Made by a program: the position numbers and the translations under genes
Source of the DNA: Acidiphilium sp. 37-60-79
GTDB lineage: Bacteria > Pseudomonadota > Alphaproteobacteria > Acetobacterales > Acetobacteraceae
Direction: 5' to 3'
Length of the DNA: 63,194 nt
Assembly (NCBI GenBank): GCA_002279355.1
Contig: NCBV01000007.1
Location: forward strand, 1-63,194
Notes under the pieces: generated by a model
Database searches by the model: none
Told to the model about the DNA's origin: nothing
The model's input: the letters and a program-made list of their open reading frames with translations, nothing else
In this document: positions 36,729 through 46,293 of the stretch, one piece after another
Position numbering within the stretch: the first letter of the stretch is position 1
Layout: each line of letters starts with the position of its first letter

Positions 36729-38192
36729 TCAGCCGCGGAGACGCTGCACCGTCGCTGTCGTCGAATGACCGGGGAGCAACGCCGCCAGCATCACCTTGCC
36801 ACCCCAGGATTCGACCTCGCGCGCGCCTACCACGGTCTCGCGGGTATAATCCGAGCCCTTGATCAGCACGTCAGGCCGGATCATCGAGAGCAAATCGAGC
36901 GGCGTGTCCTCCTCGAAAATCACCACCAAATCGACACTCGCCAGCGATGCCAAAACCGCCGCCCGCGCCGCCTCGGATTGCACCGGTCGGCTCGCCCCCT
37001 TCAGCCGGCGCACCGACGCATCGGCGTTAATGCCCACAATCAGCCGGTCACACGCCGCCCGGCATTGCTCCAGCAAATGCACATGGCCCGGATGCAACAA
37101 ATCAAAACAACCATTGGTAAACCCAACCCGCCATCCGCGCTGGCGCCAACGCTCCGCCGCCTCCGCTGCACTCGCGCGCGTCACCACCTTGCGCAACGCG
37201 CCGGATGCCGGCTTGATCGCATCGATCAAATCATTCGGCCGGGCCGTTGCGGTGCCAACTTTACCCACCACCAAACCCGCCGCGATATTGGCCAGCCGAC
37301 AAGCGATCGCCAACTCCAACCCCACCGCCAACCCCGCCGCGACCACCGCCACGACGGTATCGCCCGCGCCGGACACATCATACACTTCAGCGGCCTCGGC
37401 AGGATAATGACGCACCAGCCCGGCTTTGGTCACCAGACTCATGCCATCTTCCGACCGCGTGACCAAAATCGCGCCAAACGCAAACCGCTCGATCAGGCTG
37501 CGCGCCGCCGCCACAATTTGCGCCTCATCCTCCACCGCCAATCCGCTGGCCTCAGCCAATTCGCGCCGGTTCGGCGTCAGCAAATCAGCCCCTGCATAAT
37601 GCGACCAGTCCGCCCCCTTCGGATCAACGATCAGCATGCGCCCCAAGTCACGCGCTTGGGCAATCAAGCTGCGGGTAATTCCCGGCGCTAGCACCCCTTT
37701 GCGGTAATCCGAGAGAATCGTCACCGAGGTCGCCGCCATCGCATCCGAAGCGATTCGCACCAGCCGATCCGCCAATTTATCCGGCAATTGCCGCACCTGC
37801 TCCCGATCCGCCCGCAGCAAATGCTGCCCGGCTGCGATAAACCGCGTTTTTACCGTCGTCGCCCGACTATTTTCCACCAACAACCAGGGCTCAACCTGAT
37901 TTTGCCCGCCGATCAGCGCGGTCAAATCCGAGCCCTCCTGATCATCCCCGACCACCGACACGAACGCCGTCGCCGCATCCAGCGCGGTCAGATTGCGCAC
38001 CACATTGCCCGCACCACCAGGCATTGCAATCTCGCGGGTTACGGTAAAAATCGGCACCGGCGCTTCCGGGCTAATCCGCTCCACCTTGCCATAGACATAC
38101 CGATCCAGCATCAAATCGCCGACCACCAGCACATTCGCCCGTGCCAGCTGCCCGACCGCGCCGATCAGATCACCATCGCCCAACTCGCTCAT
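36729..38192 (-). CDS. hldE: Bifunctional heptose-7-phosphate kinase / heptose-1-phosphate adenylyltransferase
   Basis: 487 residues, the full bifunctional length. The PfkB-type kinase half (about 1-320) shows DLMLDRYVYGKVERISPEAPVP in parts, MPGGAGNVVRNL and the anion-hole GAGDTVVA. The nucleotidyltransferase half starts at GFTNGCFDLLHPGHVHLL (key CFDLLHPGH) and contains IKGSDYTRE. It makes ADP-heptose for the lipopolysaccharide inner core. Transcribed away from hslO; no other lps gene is adjacent. Confidence 0.95.
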   Translation of the reverse strand: MSELGDGDLIGAVGQLARANVLVVGDLMLDRYVYGKVERISPEAPVPIFTVTREIAMPGGAGNVVRNLTALDAATAFVSVVGDDQEGSDLTALIGGQNQVEPWLLVENSRATTVKTRFIAAGQHLLRADREQVRQLPDKLADRLVRIASDAMAATSVTILSDYRKGVLAPGITRSLIAQARDLGRMLIVDPKGADWSHYAGADLLTPNRRELAEASGLAVEDEAQIVAAARSLIERFAFGAILVTRSEDGMSLVTKAGLVRHYPAEAAEVYDVSGAGDTVVAVVAAGLAVGLELAIACRLANIAAGLVVGKVGTATARPNDLIDAIKPASGALRKVVTRASAAEAAERWRQRGWRVGFTNGCFDLLHPGHVHLLEQCRAACDRLIVGINADASVRRLKGASRPVQSEAARAAVLASLASVDLVVIFEEDTPLDLLSMIRPDVLIKGSDYTRETVVGAREVESWGGKVMLAALLPGHSTTATVQRLRG

Positions 38193-38211
38193 CGATCTTC
38201 ACCCATGAGTG

Positions 38212-38248
38212 ATCGCTAGCTTGCCAAACGCATTCCGGCAAGCGCGAT
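38212..38248. promoter_or_regulatory. Bulged inverted repeat in the hldE-hslO divergent gap
   Basis: ATCGC-TA-GCTTGCC pairs with GGCAAGC-GCGAT across an 11-base loop, giving 12 base pairs with a 2-base bulge. It lies between the two divergent starts. It may be an operator or a 5'-leader hairpin; no T-run is present. Confidence 0.45.
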
Positions 38249-38288
38249 GATGGCAAATCAGCGACGAAACCTCTATCTAGGGAACACG

Positions 38289-39269
38289 ATGACCCAGACA
38301 CCTGATTTTCTCGACATTTCCCGCCCCGACGTCCCCGACCTTTCCGTGCCGCGCGGCGTTACCCCGTTCTTTTTGCCCAAGCTGCCAGTGCGCGGCCGTC
38401 TGGTGCGCCTCGGCCCGCTCGCCGATGCGTTGCTAACCCGCCATGATCATCCAGCGCCGGTGCGCGCCCTGCTCGGCCAGGCCCTCGCCTTGGTCGCCGG
38501 GCTGGCCACCGCGCTGAAATTCTCCGGCTCCTTTTCGCTCCAAGCCAAAGGCGATGGCGCGGTGCCGCTGCTACTCGCCGATTGCACCGATAGCGGCGCT
38601 CTGCGCGGCTATGCCCGCATCGCCGAGGATATGTCGCTCCCCGAATCAAATCACGCCCGCGCACTGATGGGCGATGGCTATCTCGCCCTCACCGTCGATC
38701 AAGGGCCAGACACTGAACGCCATCAAGGCATCGTCACGCTCGAAGGCGAAACCCTCGCCGACATGGCGCTGCATTATTTCTCGACCAGCGAGCAGCTCAC
38801 CTGCGCGATCCACCTCGCTTGCGCTGAAACCCCCCATGGCTGGCGCGCCGCCGCGCTCATCGTCGAGCGTATCGCCGGCGCGGGTGGCGTTGATCCCGCC
38901 CTCTCCGAAGCCGAGCAGGACGAAGCCTGGCGCACGGCCAAAATCCTCGCCGCCACCATCACCGACGCCGAATTGCTCGATGATACGCTCCCCGCCGAGC
39001 GGGTGCTCTACCGACTATTCCACGGCGAAGGCGTCGCAGCCGATCGCCCGCGCCCGCTCGCTTATGGTTGCCGCTGCTCACGCGCCCGCCTCGCCGATCT
39101 GCTCAACGGCTTCGCGCCGGATGACCTCGACCATATGGCGATCGATGGCACGATCACCATGACCTGCGAATTCTGCAATGTGGATTTCCGATTCCCACGC
39201 GCACCAATCGGACAATCGGACAATCTCGAACCGGACGCCCAAACCGCCCATCAAACCCCGAACGCCTGA
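38289..39269 (+). CDS. hslO: Hsp33 redox-regulated chaperone
   Basis: About 326 residues. The C-terminal zinc switch is present: a Cys-X-Cys (GCRCS) followed some 30 residues later by Cys-X-X-Cys (CEFC). Oxidation of these Cys releases zinc and activates the holdase. N-terminal features such as HPAPVRALLGQALALVAGL and LKFSGSFSLQAKGDG (the Hsp33 beta-sheet core) are typical. The ATG at 38289 has GGGA 7 bases before it and is preferred to the ATG at 38247, which would place 14 odd residues over the inverted repeat. It precedes a small lipoprotein gene by 18 bases. Confidence 0.92.
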   Translation: MTQTPDFLDISRPDVPDLSVPRGVTPFFLPKLPVRGRLVRLGPLADALLTRHDHPAPVRALLGQALALVAGLATALKFSGSFSLQAKGDGAVPLLLADCTDSGALRGYARIAEDMSLPESNHARALMGDGYLALTVDQGPDTERHQGIVTLEGETLADMALHYFSTSEQLTCAIHLACAETPHGWRAAALIVERIAGAGGVDPALSEAEQDEAWRTAKILAATITDAELLDDTLPAERVLYRLFHGEGVAADRPRPLAYGCRCSRARLADLLNGFAPDDLDHMAIDGTITMTCEFCNVDFRFPRAPIGQSDNLEPDAQTAHQTPNA

Positions 39270-39287
39270 CCCGACCCCGAAGGAGCC

Positions 39288-39944
39288 ATGATGACCATCA
39301 ACCGCCGCCTACTCCTCAGCACCGCCATTCTGCTCCCACTCAGCCTCGCTGCCTGTTCATCAACCCCCGTGCCGACCAGCTTTGCACCCCTCAGCTATTC
39401 GTACCTGCCGCCCATCACGCTGAAAGTCGCCAGCATTCGGGTGCGTGATCAATATGTTCCAGGCCCAGGCGCCGCTACCATGATTGCCCAAGCGCCCGAA
39501 GCCCCCGCCACCGCCCTCACCACCATGGCGAAGCAACGTCTGGTGGCCGATGGCGCGCCCGGCGCCGCCACCTTCATCATCAAACGCGCCTCGCTCGATC
39601 AAATCGGCGGTGCGCTCACCGGCGCCATGACCGTCGAACTGCTGATCCGCACCAGCACCGGACAGCAAGTGGGCTATGCCGAAGCCTCGGTCTCGCGCAG
39701 CCAACCCGCCCCCAGCGTCGGCGCCAGCCAAGCGCGCATTCGCGCAGCCTTATATCAAATGACCAAAGACATGATGAATGACATGAATGTCCAATTCCAA
39801 TATCAGGTCCAACGTAGCCTGCCGGACTGGCTCGCTTATGGCGCGGCAATGCCCTCAGCAACCCCGCCCAGCAATCCCGGCATGAGCGGCATCGCCGCCC
39901 AACCGCTCAACGCGCCCCCGCTCCCGCCAGCACCCAACCAATAA
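39288..39944 (+). CDS. Small lipoprotein of unknown function
   Basis: 218 residues with a clear lipoprotein signal: basic INRR, hydrophobic core, and LSLAAC with Cys23. The mature part has a beta-alpha appearance (ITLKVASIRVRDQYV, AMTVELLIRTSTGQQVGYAEASVSR in parts) and a Pro/Ala-rich tail. AGGAG lies just before the ATG. It follows hslO closely and converges on xerC with 5 bases between. I do not recognise a named family. Confidence 0.7.
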   Translation: MMTINRRLLLSTAILLPLSLAACSSTPVPTSFAPLSYSYLPPITLKVASIRVRDQYVPGPGAATMIAQAPEAPATALTTMAKQRLVADGAPGAATFIIKRASLDQIGGALTGAMTVELLIRTSTGQQVGYAEASVSRSQPAPSVGASQARIRAALYQMTKDMMNDMNVQFQYQVQRSLPDWLAYGAAMPSATPPSNPGMSGIAAQPLNAPPLPPAPNQ

Positions 39945-39949
39945 TCCCG

Positions 39950-40852
39950 CTACGCGCGCGGATGCGCCGCCCGCCAAACCTTGAGCAAAGCGGCCTCATC
40001 GAGCGCGGTATAACGCTGGGTGGTCGACAGGCTGGCATGGCCGAGCAATTCTTGGATCGCCCGTAAATCCGCCCCCGCGCGCAGCAAATGCGTGGCGAAT
40101 GAATGGCGCAGCGCATGCGGCGTGGTGTGTTCGGGCAATCCGTGGGCCCGGCGAAAATTGCGTAGCAATCGCTGCACCACGCCCGGATTGAGCCGTTCGC
40201 TCCGCACGCCCGGAAAAATCGGCGCGTCCGGCGCGGTAACAACCTCCCGCCGCCATGCCTCAATCGCATCGCGCACCACCGCTAAAATCGGCACCAACCT
40301 TTGCTTGCCACCTTTGCCGCGCACCAAAAGCGGCGCCTGCGCCGTCGGCCAATCACGCCAATCCAGCGCCAACGCCTCGCTAATCCGCAAGCCCGCGCCA
40401 TACAGCAACGCCATCAGCGCGGTATCACGCGCCGCCATCGCCCCATCGCCAATCGCCGCCACCACATCACGCGCCTGCGCCTCCTCCAGCGCCCGCGCCA
40501 ACGGCCGCTTCGCGCGCGGCGTGCCAATCAAGCGCGGTGCCTGATTGGCAATCCCATAGCGCCGCTCCAGAAACCGAAAAAACCCCCGGATCGCCGCTAA
40601 TTTCTTCGCTCGCGTCGCCCCGTCAATCCCCGCCTGCGCTCGGTCCGCCAAATAGGCCCGCAAATCACCAAGGCTCACGGCCGCCAACGCCGCGCCATCG
40701 GGCTCCGCACCAAAATGCCGGCCCAAAAACCCCAAAAACTCGGCAATATCGCGCCCATAGGTCGCAACCGTTAGCGCCGCCGCACGCCGCTCCCCGGCCA
40801 GATGCGCCAAATACTCAGCCCGAAAATCCACCGCCGAGCCGAGCTCAGACAT
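39950..40852 (-). CDS. xerC: XerC/D-type tyrosine recombinase
   Basis: 300 residues, Xer length. An N-terminal SAM-like DNA-binding domain (AEYLAHLAGERRAAALTVATY in parts) is followed by the catalytic domain with the full set of residues: Arg in GAGLRISEALAL, Lys in RGKGGKQRLVP, His and Arg in HALRHSFATHLL, His in GHASLSTTQ and the nucleophile Tyr in QRYTALD. It resolves chromosome dimers at dif; XerC is slightly favoured over XerD by the sequence style only. The ATG at 40852 is chosen over one 47 codons earlier, which overlaps the ABC gene. No dif-like site or mobile element was noticed nearby, so it is probably the housekeeping enzyme. Confidence 0.88.
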   Translation of the reverse strand: MSELGSAVDFRAEYLAHLAGERRAAALTVATYGRDIAEFLGFLGRHFGAEPDGAALAAVSLGDLRAYLADRAQAGIDGATRAKKLAAIRGFFRFLERRYGIANQAPRLIGTPRAKRPLARALEEAQARDVVAAIGDGAMAARDTALMALLYGAGLRISEALALDWRDWPTAQAPLLVRGKGGKQRLVPILAVVRDAIEAWRREVVTAPDAPIFPGVRSERLNPGVVQRLLRNFRRAHGLPEHTTPHALRHSFATHLLRAGADLRAIQELLGHASLSTTQRYTALDEAALLKVWRAAHPRA

Positions 40853-40853
40853 G

Positions 40854-42722
40854 CTAAAATCCCGATTTATCCGCGACTGCCACCGCCCCGCTCGCAGCCC
40901 CCATTTTATTCGTGCTCCGAAAATGCGGCGATGCCGCCACCAATTCGCGGGTATATTCACTCTGCGGCGCGCCAAGCACCGACGCCGCATCACCCATTTC
41001 CATCAACTGCCCGCCTCGCAGCACCGCAATCGTATCCGCCATATAGCTCACCGCTGCGATATCATGACTGATCAAAATATAGCTCAGCCCATCGGTCTCC
41101 GCCAAATCCTTCAACAAATTCAGCAACATCGCCTGCGTCGACACGTCCAAACTCGATGTCGGCTCGTCCAGCACGATCATCGCAGGCTTGGTCGCCAGCG
41201 CCCGCGCAATCGCAATGCGCTGCGCCTGCCCGCCCGATACCGCAAGCGGGAACTGCGACATCATCCGATCATTCAACCCAACCCGGTTCAGCAACGCCGC
41301 CGCCGCATCCCGGCGCGCCCGTGATCCACTCATGCCGGCCAATTTCAGTGGCTCGGCCACAATATCGCCAATGCGCATGCGCGGATTGAGCGATTCCCGT
41401 GGGTCCTGAAACACTACCTGCACGCCTAGCCGCGCCGCCCGCTTTTCGCGCGCCCCCATCGTGGTGAAATCATGCCCATCCAAAATCACCCGACCATGAT
41501 ACGGAATCATTTGCAGCACCGCGCGCCCCAGCGTCGATTTTCCCGAGCCGCTTTCGCCCACCACGCCCAAACATTGGCCGCGTTGCAACGAAAACGAGAT
41601 ATTGCTCAGCGCCGTGAGCCGATCGCGCCCGCCCAACAGACCCCGCAAAAAGCTCGCCGCACTGCGCGGATAATCAACCCCCAGCGCATCCGCCTGCAAC
41701 ACCACGGGCCCGGACTGTCGCGCACGCACCGCCGCCTGCGGCACCGCACCAAGCACCTCGGGCACAATCTCGCGGCCCCGGCGGCAGGCAAACACCGTCC
41801 CACCCAGCGTATCGGCCGCCGGATACGCGGTTTCGCACGCATCCTCACGATACGAACAGCGCGGCGCAAACCGGCAGCCCGGCGGACGGGTCTCCGGATC
41901 GGGCAAATTCCCGGGGATCGACACCAGCCGCGCCTGCCCCAAGCGCGGCACCGCGCCCAGCAAAGCCTGGCTATACGGATGCCGTGGCTGCTCAAAAAAC
42001 GACCGCGCTGGCCCCCATTCCACCGACCGGCCCGCATAAAGCACATGCACCTGATCGGCATGCTCCTCCACCACCGACAAATCATGGGTGATGAACAGCA
42101 CGCCCATTTGCCGCTCGCGCCGCAGCTTGGTCAGCAACGCCATGATCTGGCGCGCCACCAGCAAATCCAACCCCGTCGTCGGCTCATCGGCAATCAGCAA
42201 TTTCGGCGAACAAGCCAGCGCCATAGCAATCATCACCCGCTGGCGCATCCCGCCAGAAAATTGATGCGGATAATCATCGAGCCGATCCGCCGGGTTGGGA
42301 ATCCCCACCTCGCCGAACAATTCCAACGCCCGCGCCCGCGCCGCCCGATCACTCTCGCCGGTATGCAGCCGATACACTTCGGTAATCTGCGCCCCCACCC
42401 GCGTCGATGGGTTCAGCGCCGATAGCGGGTTTTGAAACACCATGCCAATATCGCGCCCGCGCACTTTGCGCATCTCGGCATCGGATAAGTCGGTCAAATC
42501 CTGCGCGCCGAGCATCACCCGGCCGGCCGTGCTCGCCCCGCGCGGCAACAGCCGGATCACCCCCAGCGAAGCAATGGTCTTGCCCGATCCGCTTTCCCCC
42601 ACCAAAGCCGTCATCTCACCCGCCGCCACGGTGAGATTGATATCATCCAAAATCGGCACATTCTTGCCGCGACCGCGCCTGAGCGCCACCGCGAATTGAT
42701 CCAGCGTCAATACCGCACTCAT
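40854..42722 (-). CDS. Double ATP-binding protein of a peptide-type ABC importer
   Basis: About 622 residues: two fused NBDs of the OppD and OppF type, as in YejF. First half: GESGSGKT, SGGMRQR, IADEPTTGLD, then the OppD C-terminal zone with spaced Cys (PPGCRFAPRCSYREDACE), known to carry an Fe-S or metal site in some members. Second half: GESGSGKST, VSGGQAQR, VLDEPTSSLD. The ATG at 42722 lies one base after the stop of the permease gene. Last gene of the five-gene operon that starts with two binding proteins. Substrate is not determined; peptides are likely. Confidence 0.9.
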   Translation of the reverse strand: MSAVLTLDQFAVALRRGRGKNVPILDDINLTVAAGEMTALVGESGSGKTIASLGVIRLLPRGASTAGRVMLGAQDLTDLSDAEMRKVRGRDIGMVFQNPLSALNPSTRVGAQITEVYRLHTGESDRAARARALELFGEVGIPNPADRLDDYPHQFSGGMRQRVMIAMALACSPKLLIADEPTTGLDLLVARQIMALLTKLRRERQMGVLFITHDLSVVEEHADQVHVLYAGRSVEWGPARSFFEQPRHPYSQALLGAVPRLGQARLVSIPGNLPDPETRPPGCRFAPRCSYREDACETAYPAADTLGGTVFACRRGREIVPEVLGAVPQAAVRARQSGPVVLQADALGVDYPRSAASFLRGLLGGRDRLTALSNISFSLQRGQCLGVVGESGSGKSTLGRAVLQMIPYHGRVILDGHDFTTMGAREKRAARLGVQVVFQDPRESLNPRMRIGDIVAEPLKLAGMSGSRARRDAAAALLNRVGLNDRMMSQFPLAVSGGQAQRIAIARALATKPAMIVLDEPTSSLDVSTQAMLLNLLKDLAETDGLSYILISHDIAAVSYMADTIAVLRGGQLMEMGDAASVLGAPQSEYTRELVAASPHFRSTNKMGAASGAVAVADKSGF

Positions 42723-42723
42723 C

Positions 42724-43611
42724 TCAGCGCCCCTCGCCCAAACGCGCCAGAATCCCCTGGCCAATCAAATTCGTCGCCACGATCGAGGCAAAAATCATGA
42801 TCGCCGATGGAAAAATCATCCACCACGGATCGAGCGCGATCAAATTCAACCCGGTTTGCAACAACCCGCCCCAACTGGTCATCGGCGGCTTCACCCCCAG
42901 CCCGAGAAAGCTCAAGCCCGACAAAGCCAGCACCGAATCACCAATCAAAAAGGTGAAATTCACCACCAAAATCGGTGCCATCACCCGCAGCAAATGCACC
43001 CGCGCCACATACCAGGTGCCGCCGCCAAATTGCCGCGTCGCCAGCACGAAATCCCGACCACGCTGCGAAATCGCCTCATTGCGAACCAAACGCGCAAGCC
43101 CCGGCCAGGACGTCAGCCCCAGCAGGAAAATCAGCTCGGTATTACCTGGCGCAAACAACGACGCGAAAAAAATCAACACCACCAAACCCGGCAGCGCCAA
43201 CAGCGCATCGAGCAGGCGCATCAGAATTTTATCAACCCAGGATGGCGTCAGCGCGGCAGTCATGCCGTAAATAATTCCGATCGCGAACGTCAATAATGCC
43301 GCCGGAATCGCCACCACCATGGTGGAAAAACCGCCCTCGATCAGCCGCGCCAGCTCATCACGGCCAATCTGATCCGTCCCCAGCGGAAACGCCCCGCTCG
43401 GCGGCTGAAACGCGTGATGCCCATGAATCGCCACCGGACTGGCCGGATAAATCAGCGCGCCCAAAAAGCAAAACAACAAAATCAGCACCGCCAGCACCAA
43501 TCCGCTGACCAGCATGGTCCGATCACCCACCCAGCCCAGCAGCCGTGCCGCCGCCCCCCGGCGCAATGCACCACCAGGAGCCGCCATATTTTCCGCCAAT
43601 GAGAGACTCAT
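42724..43611 (-). CDS. ABC importer permease, OppC/DppC type
   Basis: About 295 residues with an N-terminal OppC domain, then six helices. Diagnostic blocks: PLGTDQIGRDELARLIEGG (key DQIGRD), GLTSWPGLARLVRNEAI and GLGVKPPMTSWGGLL (key PPMTSWG), which is the OppC-type cytoplasmic loop. The ATG at 43611 has GAGGAGGG 4-5 bases before it; the ATG 15 codons upstream overlaps the other permease gene. It pairs with the OppB-type permease whose stop is 10 bases before. Confidence 0.9.
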   Translation of the reverse strand: MSLSLAENMAAPGGALRRGAAARLLGWVGDRTMLVSGLVLAVLILLFCFLGALIYPASPVAIHGHHAFQPPSGAFPLGTDQIGRDELARLIEGGFSTMVVAIPAALLTFAIGIIYGMTAALTPSWVDKILMRLLDALLALPGLVVLIFFASLFAPGNTELIFLLGLTSWPGLARLVRNEAISQRGRDFVLATRQFGGGTWYVARVHLLRVMAPILVVNFTFLIGDSVLALSGLSFLGLGVKPPMTSWGGLLQTGLNLIALDPWWMIFPSAIMIFASIVATNLIGQGILARLGEGR

Positions 43612-43621
43612 CGCCCCCTCC

Positions 43622-44575
43622 TCAATCGTAAATTTCGCGTGGATCGAGCAAACCATTCACCAAATCGGCCAGCAGATTACCCACCACGGTGATCACCCCG
43701 AGCAGCAGCACAATCCCCGAAACAACCGGATAATCCTGCGACAATGCCGATCGCCACAACAAATATCCCAAGCCCGGATAGTTAAACACCGACTCCACCA
43801 ACACCGAGCCCACAAAAATTCCCGGAAACGACAACCCGAGTATCGTCACCAGCGGCCGCAACGCATTGCGCAGCACATGACCAAACAACACCGCCCGAAA
43901 GGTCAGCCCCTTGGCCAGCGCCGTGCGCACATAATCCTTGTTCAACTCCTCATGCACCGACGCGCCGAAATAGCGCGACAAGCCGGACACGCTGAGCAAC
44001 CCGACAGTCAAAATCGGCAACACCAAATGCCGCCCATAATCGATGATACCCGGATGAACATCGCGCAAATTGGTAATCCCGCCGGTCGGCAGCACCTGCC
44101 ACTCCACGCCGAAATACAAAATGAACATGGTGCCGACAAAAAACGTCGGCAACGCATAAGCCGCCAACTGAAACGCGCCAATCAAGCGCGCCGGCCAGCG
44201 CCCCCATGTGACGCCCTGCACCAGCCCGATCCCAATCGCCAACACCACCGCCAGCACAATCGCGCCGATATAGAGCATCAATGTATTGCCCAAATATTCC
44301 GAAATCAGCTCAGTCACCGGCCGGTTGAGCAAATAAGAAAAACCAAGCCGCCCTTGCAATAAATGCCCCCACCAGATGAAATACTGATCCCACCACGGCA
44401 CATTCAGCCCCAGCCGCGCATTCAACGCCTTAACCGCCGCCGGCGTCGCCTTCTGCCCCAAAATCGAGAATGCCGGACCGCCCGGCGTCGCATGGGTCAT
44501 CGCAAAAACCACACTGACCAGAATAATCAGCGTGAATATCGAGGTGAGTAACCGCTTGGTGATCATCCTGATCAT
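43622..44575 (-). CDS. ABC importer permease, OppB/DppB type
   Basis: About 317 residues. N-terminal helix with TKRLLTSIFTLIILVSVVF, TPGGPA, the OppB-type LGLNVPWWDQYFIWWGHLLQGRLG (key WWDQYF), and the loop YVRTALAKGLTFRAVLFGHVLRNALRP (key RTALAKG). AAGGAG lies 7 bases before the ATG at 44575, which overlaps the binding-protein stop (ATGA). A longer reading from 44674 is out-of-frame sequence from the binding-protein 3' end. Forms the membrane channel with the OppC-type subunit. Confidence 0.92.
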   Translation of the reverse strand: MIRMITKRLLTSIFTLIILVSVVFAMTHATPGGPAFSILGQKATPAAVKALNARLGLNVPWWDQYFIWWGHLLQGRLGFSYLLNRPVTELISEYLGNTLMLYIGAIVLAVVLAIGIGLVQGVTWGRWPARLIGAFQLAAYALPTFFVGTMFILYFGVEWQVLPTGGITNLRDVHPGIIDYGRHLVLPILTVGLLSVSGLSRYFGASVHEELNKDYVRTALAKGLTFRAVLFGHVLRNALRPLVTILGLSFPGIFVGSVLVESVFNYPGLGYLLWRSALSQDYPVVSGIVLLLGVITVVGNLLADLVNGLLDPREIYD

Positions 44576-46293
44576 TTTTTCGCTCCTTGTCCCGCCATGG
44601 CCGACGGCGGCAATTGCTTCACCATGGCACCCTGACAATCCGGCCGGGTAAAATAAAGATATTGCGGGGACCATGAACCCATCGGGCTCAGAAACTTATT
44701 CACCCCCCGGATTCCTCGCCGCGCCAGCACGATCGAGCCCGTCACCCCCGAAAAAATCTCCGGCTGCTGCTCTTCGGCATAATCCTCATAGCGATAAAAT
44801 GCCTTCATGCCCGGCTCGGTATCGACCTTTGCCAACAGCCGATCCATCTTTTTATCGCTATAGCCCTCAACATTGATCGGCGCGCCGGTGCGGAAAAATG
44901 GTCCACCACTCGGGAAATTACCGTCACCAATACTCAGGATCGTCGCTTCCCATTCATCCGGATTGCCGAGCATGGCAATCGCTTGATTAAGCGTCACCAC
45001 CCGAATTTTCATCTTCACGCCAATCGCCCGCCACTCTTGCTGGATAAACTCGGTACCCAGCATCGATGTTGCCGCCCCGGAGGGGAGCTTCACCACAAAT
45101 GATAATCGTTTGCCGTCTTTAACCCTGATCCCATCCTTGCCGCGCTTCCACCCGGCAGCCCGCAGCAGCGCCCGCGCCTTCGCCGGATCAAACCCGACCG
45201 GATATTGCCCCGCCCTCGCCGAAGGCGATAAAAACGTCGGCGGGACGGTCGGCACCGGGCCGTACTGGGTCGGGGCCAGCCCATGCTCCAGTAATTTACT
45301 AATCAACGCCTGATCAATCGCATCAGCCAACGCCTGGCGCACCCGCACATCGCGGAAAAACGCCACTTTCGGATTGCGGAAATTCAGGAGCACAAACCCG
45401 GTGCGAAACGACGGCGCCATTTTGATCCGCCGCACCCCGCTCAGCCGATGCCCCTCCGGCCAGAGCGAAAACGGCAAATTGCTCATATCGAGCGCGCCAG
45501 TGCGCAGCCCCTCAATCTCGGCACCCGATGAATGTAAAAACGCCACAACAAACCGCTTAATCTGTGATCGATGCCCCTGATAGCGCGGGTTCGGCACAAA
45601 ACTCATATGCCGCCCCATCGCATAGCTTTCGATCTGATACGCCCCATCCACCACCCGGAAAAACCGTGGATCAGACTGGCGTCGCCACATCTGATTAATC
45701 GTATACCGCCCCCAAACATGCTCAGGCAGCGGGATCAACGTCGAAAGTCCGGTCAGTTCAAACCAATCCGGATTGACCGGATGCGCCAGCGTCAATGAAA
45801 ATTTCTCTGGCCCCAGCAGGGTAAAATGCTGAACCAAGGTCGGCATGCCGCCATCGCCATAGCCCCGATAGGTCGGCCCCATTTTCTTGATCAGATCAAA
45901 CATATATTTGACGTCAGCACTGGTCACCGGAACCCCGTCCGACCAAACCCACTTTTTCATCGACACGGTAAACACCTTATCATTCTTGGAAACCTCAATC
46001 CCGGTTGCCATACTGCGCGACCATTCGATTTTGTGCGCCCGATTAACCCAGATCAATCCGTAATAAAGCATCCCAATGATCTCATCATCATTGCCAGATG
46101 CCGCAAAAAGCGGGTTCAACGACGTCACCGACCCCGGCGGCACCCCGGTGCCCAACGCCGTCGGCACAATCACCGTCCCGCACACACGCGGCGTTTTCGC
46201 GCCAGCCCTCGGCATCGGCATAACAGCCGCCATCAGCGCTGCGATCAGCGCGATGGTCAACCAGCCCCGCCGCAGAACAAAAATTCGGGTTAT
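44572..46293 (-). CDS. Peptide-type ABC binding protein (SBP family 5), second copy; probable ATA start
   Basis: About 573 residues of the SBP_bac_5 family (VWSDGVPVTSADVKYMFDLIKK, NPRYQGHRSQIKRFV, RAGQYPVGFDPAKARALLRAAGWKRG in parts). There is no good ATG: the one at 46368 lies 26 codons inside the preceding gene, and TTG 46260 would cut off the signal peptide's basic part. An ATA at 46291-46293 overlaps the previous stop as ATAA, has GGGAG 7 bases upstream, and gives a proper signal peptide (TRIFVLRRGW, then a hydrophobic stretch to RAGA). The resulting length is one residue more than its paralog next door. Clearly a tandem duplicate of that gene. Confidence 0.85.
   Translation of the reverse strand: MTRIFVLRRGWLTIALIAALMAAVMPMPRAGAKTPRVCGTVIVPTALGTGVPPGSVTSLNPLFAASGNDDEIIGMLYYGLIWVNRAHKIEWSRSMATGIEVSKNDKVFTVSMKKWVWSDGVPVTSADVKYMFDLIKKMGPTYRGYGDGGMPTLVQHFTLLGPEKFSLTLAHPVNPDWFELTGLSTLIPLPEHVWGRYTINQMWRRQSDPRFFRVVDGAYQIESYAMGRHMSFVPNPRYQGHRSQIKRFVVAFLHSSGAEIEGLRTGALDMSNLPFSLWPEGHRLSGVRRIKMAPSFRTGFVLLNFRNPKVAFFRDVRVRQALADAIDQALISKLLEHGLAPTQYGPVPTVPPTFLSPSARAGQYPVGFDPAKARALLRAAGWKRGKDGIRVKDGKRLSFVVKLPSGAATSMLGTEFIQQEWRAIGVKMKIRVVTLNQAIAMLGNPDEWEATILSIGDGNFPSGGPFFRTGAPINVEGYSDKKMDRLLAKVDTEPGMKAFYRYEDYAEEQQPEIFSGVTGSIVLARRGIRGVNKFLSPMGSWSPQYLYFTRPDCQGAMVKQLPPSAMAGQGAKK

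Noticed and set aside
36672-37691. 339-codon + strand frame opposite hldE
   Set aside because: Antisense of a clear bifunctional enzyme, Arg/His-rich, no recognisable domain.
39950-40852. Integrase of a mobile element
   Set aside because: Size and motifs fit housekeeping Xer; no attachment repeats, no phage or transposon genes adjacent.
41472-42425. 317-codon + strand frame opposite the double ATPase gene
   Set aside because: Antisense artefact of a certain ABC ATPase gene.
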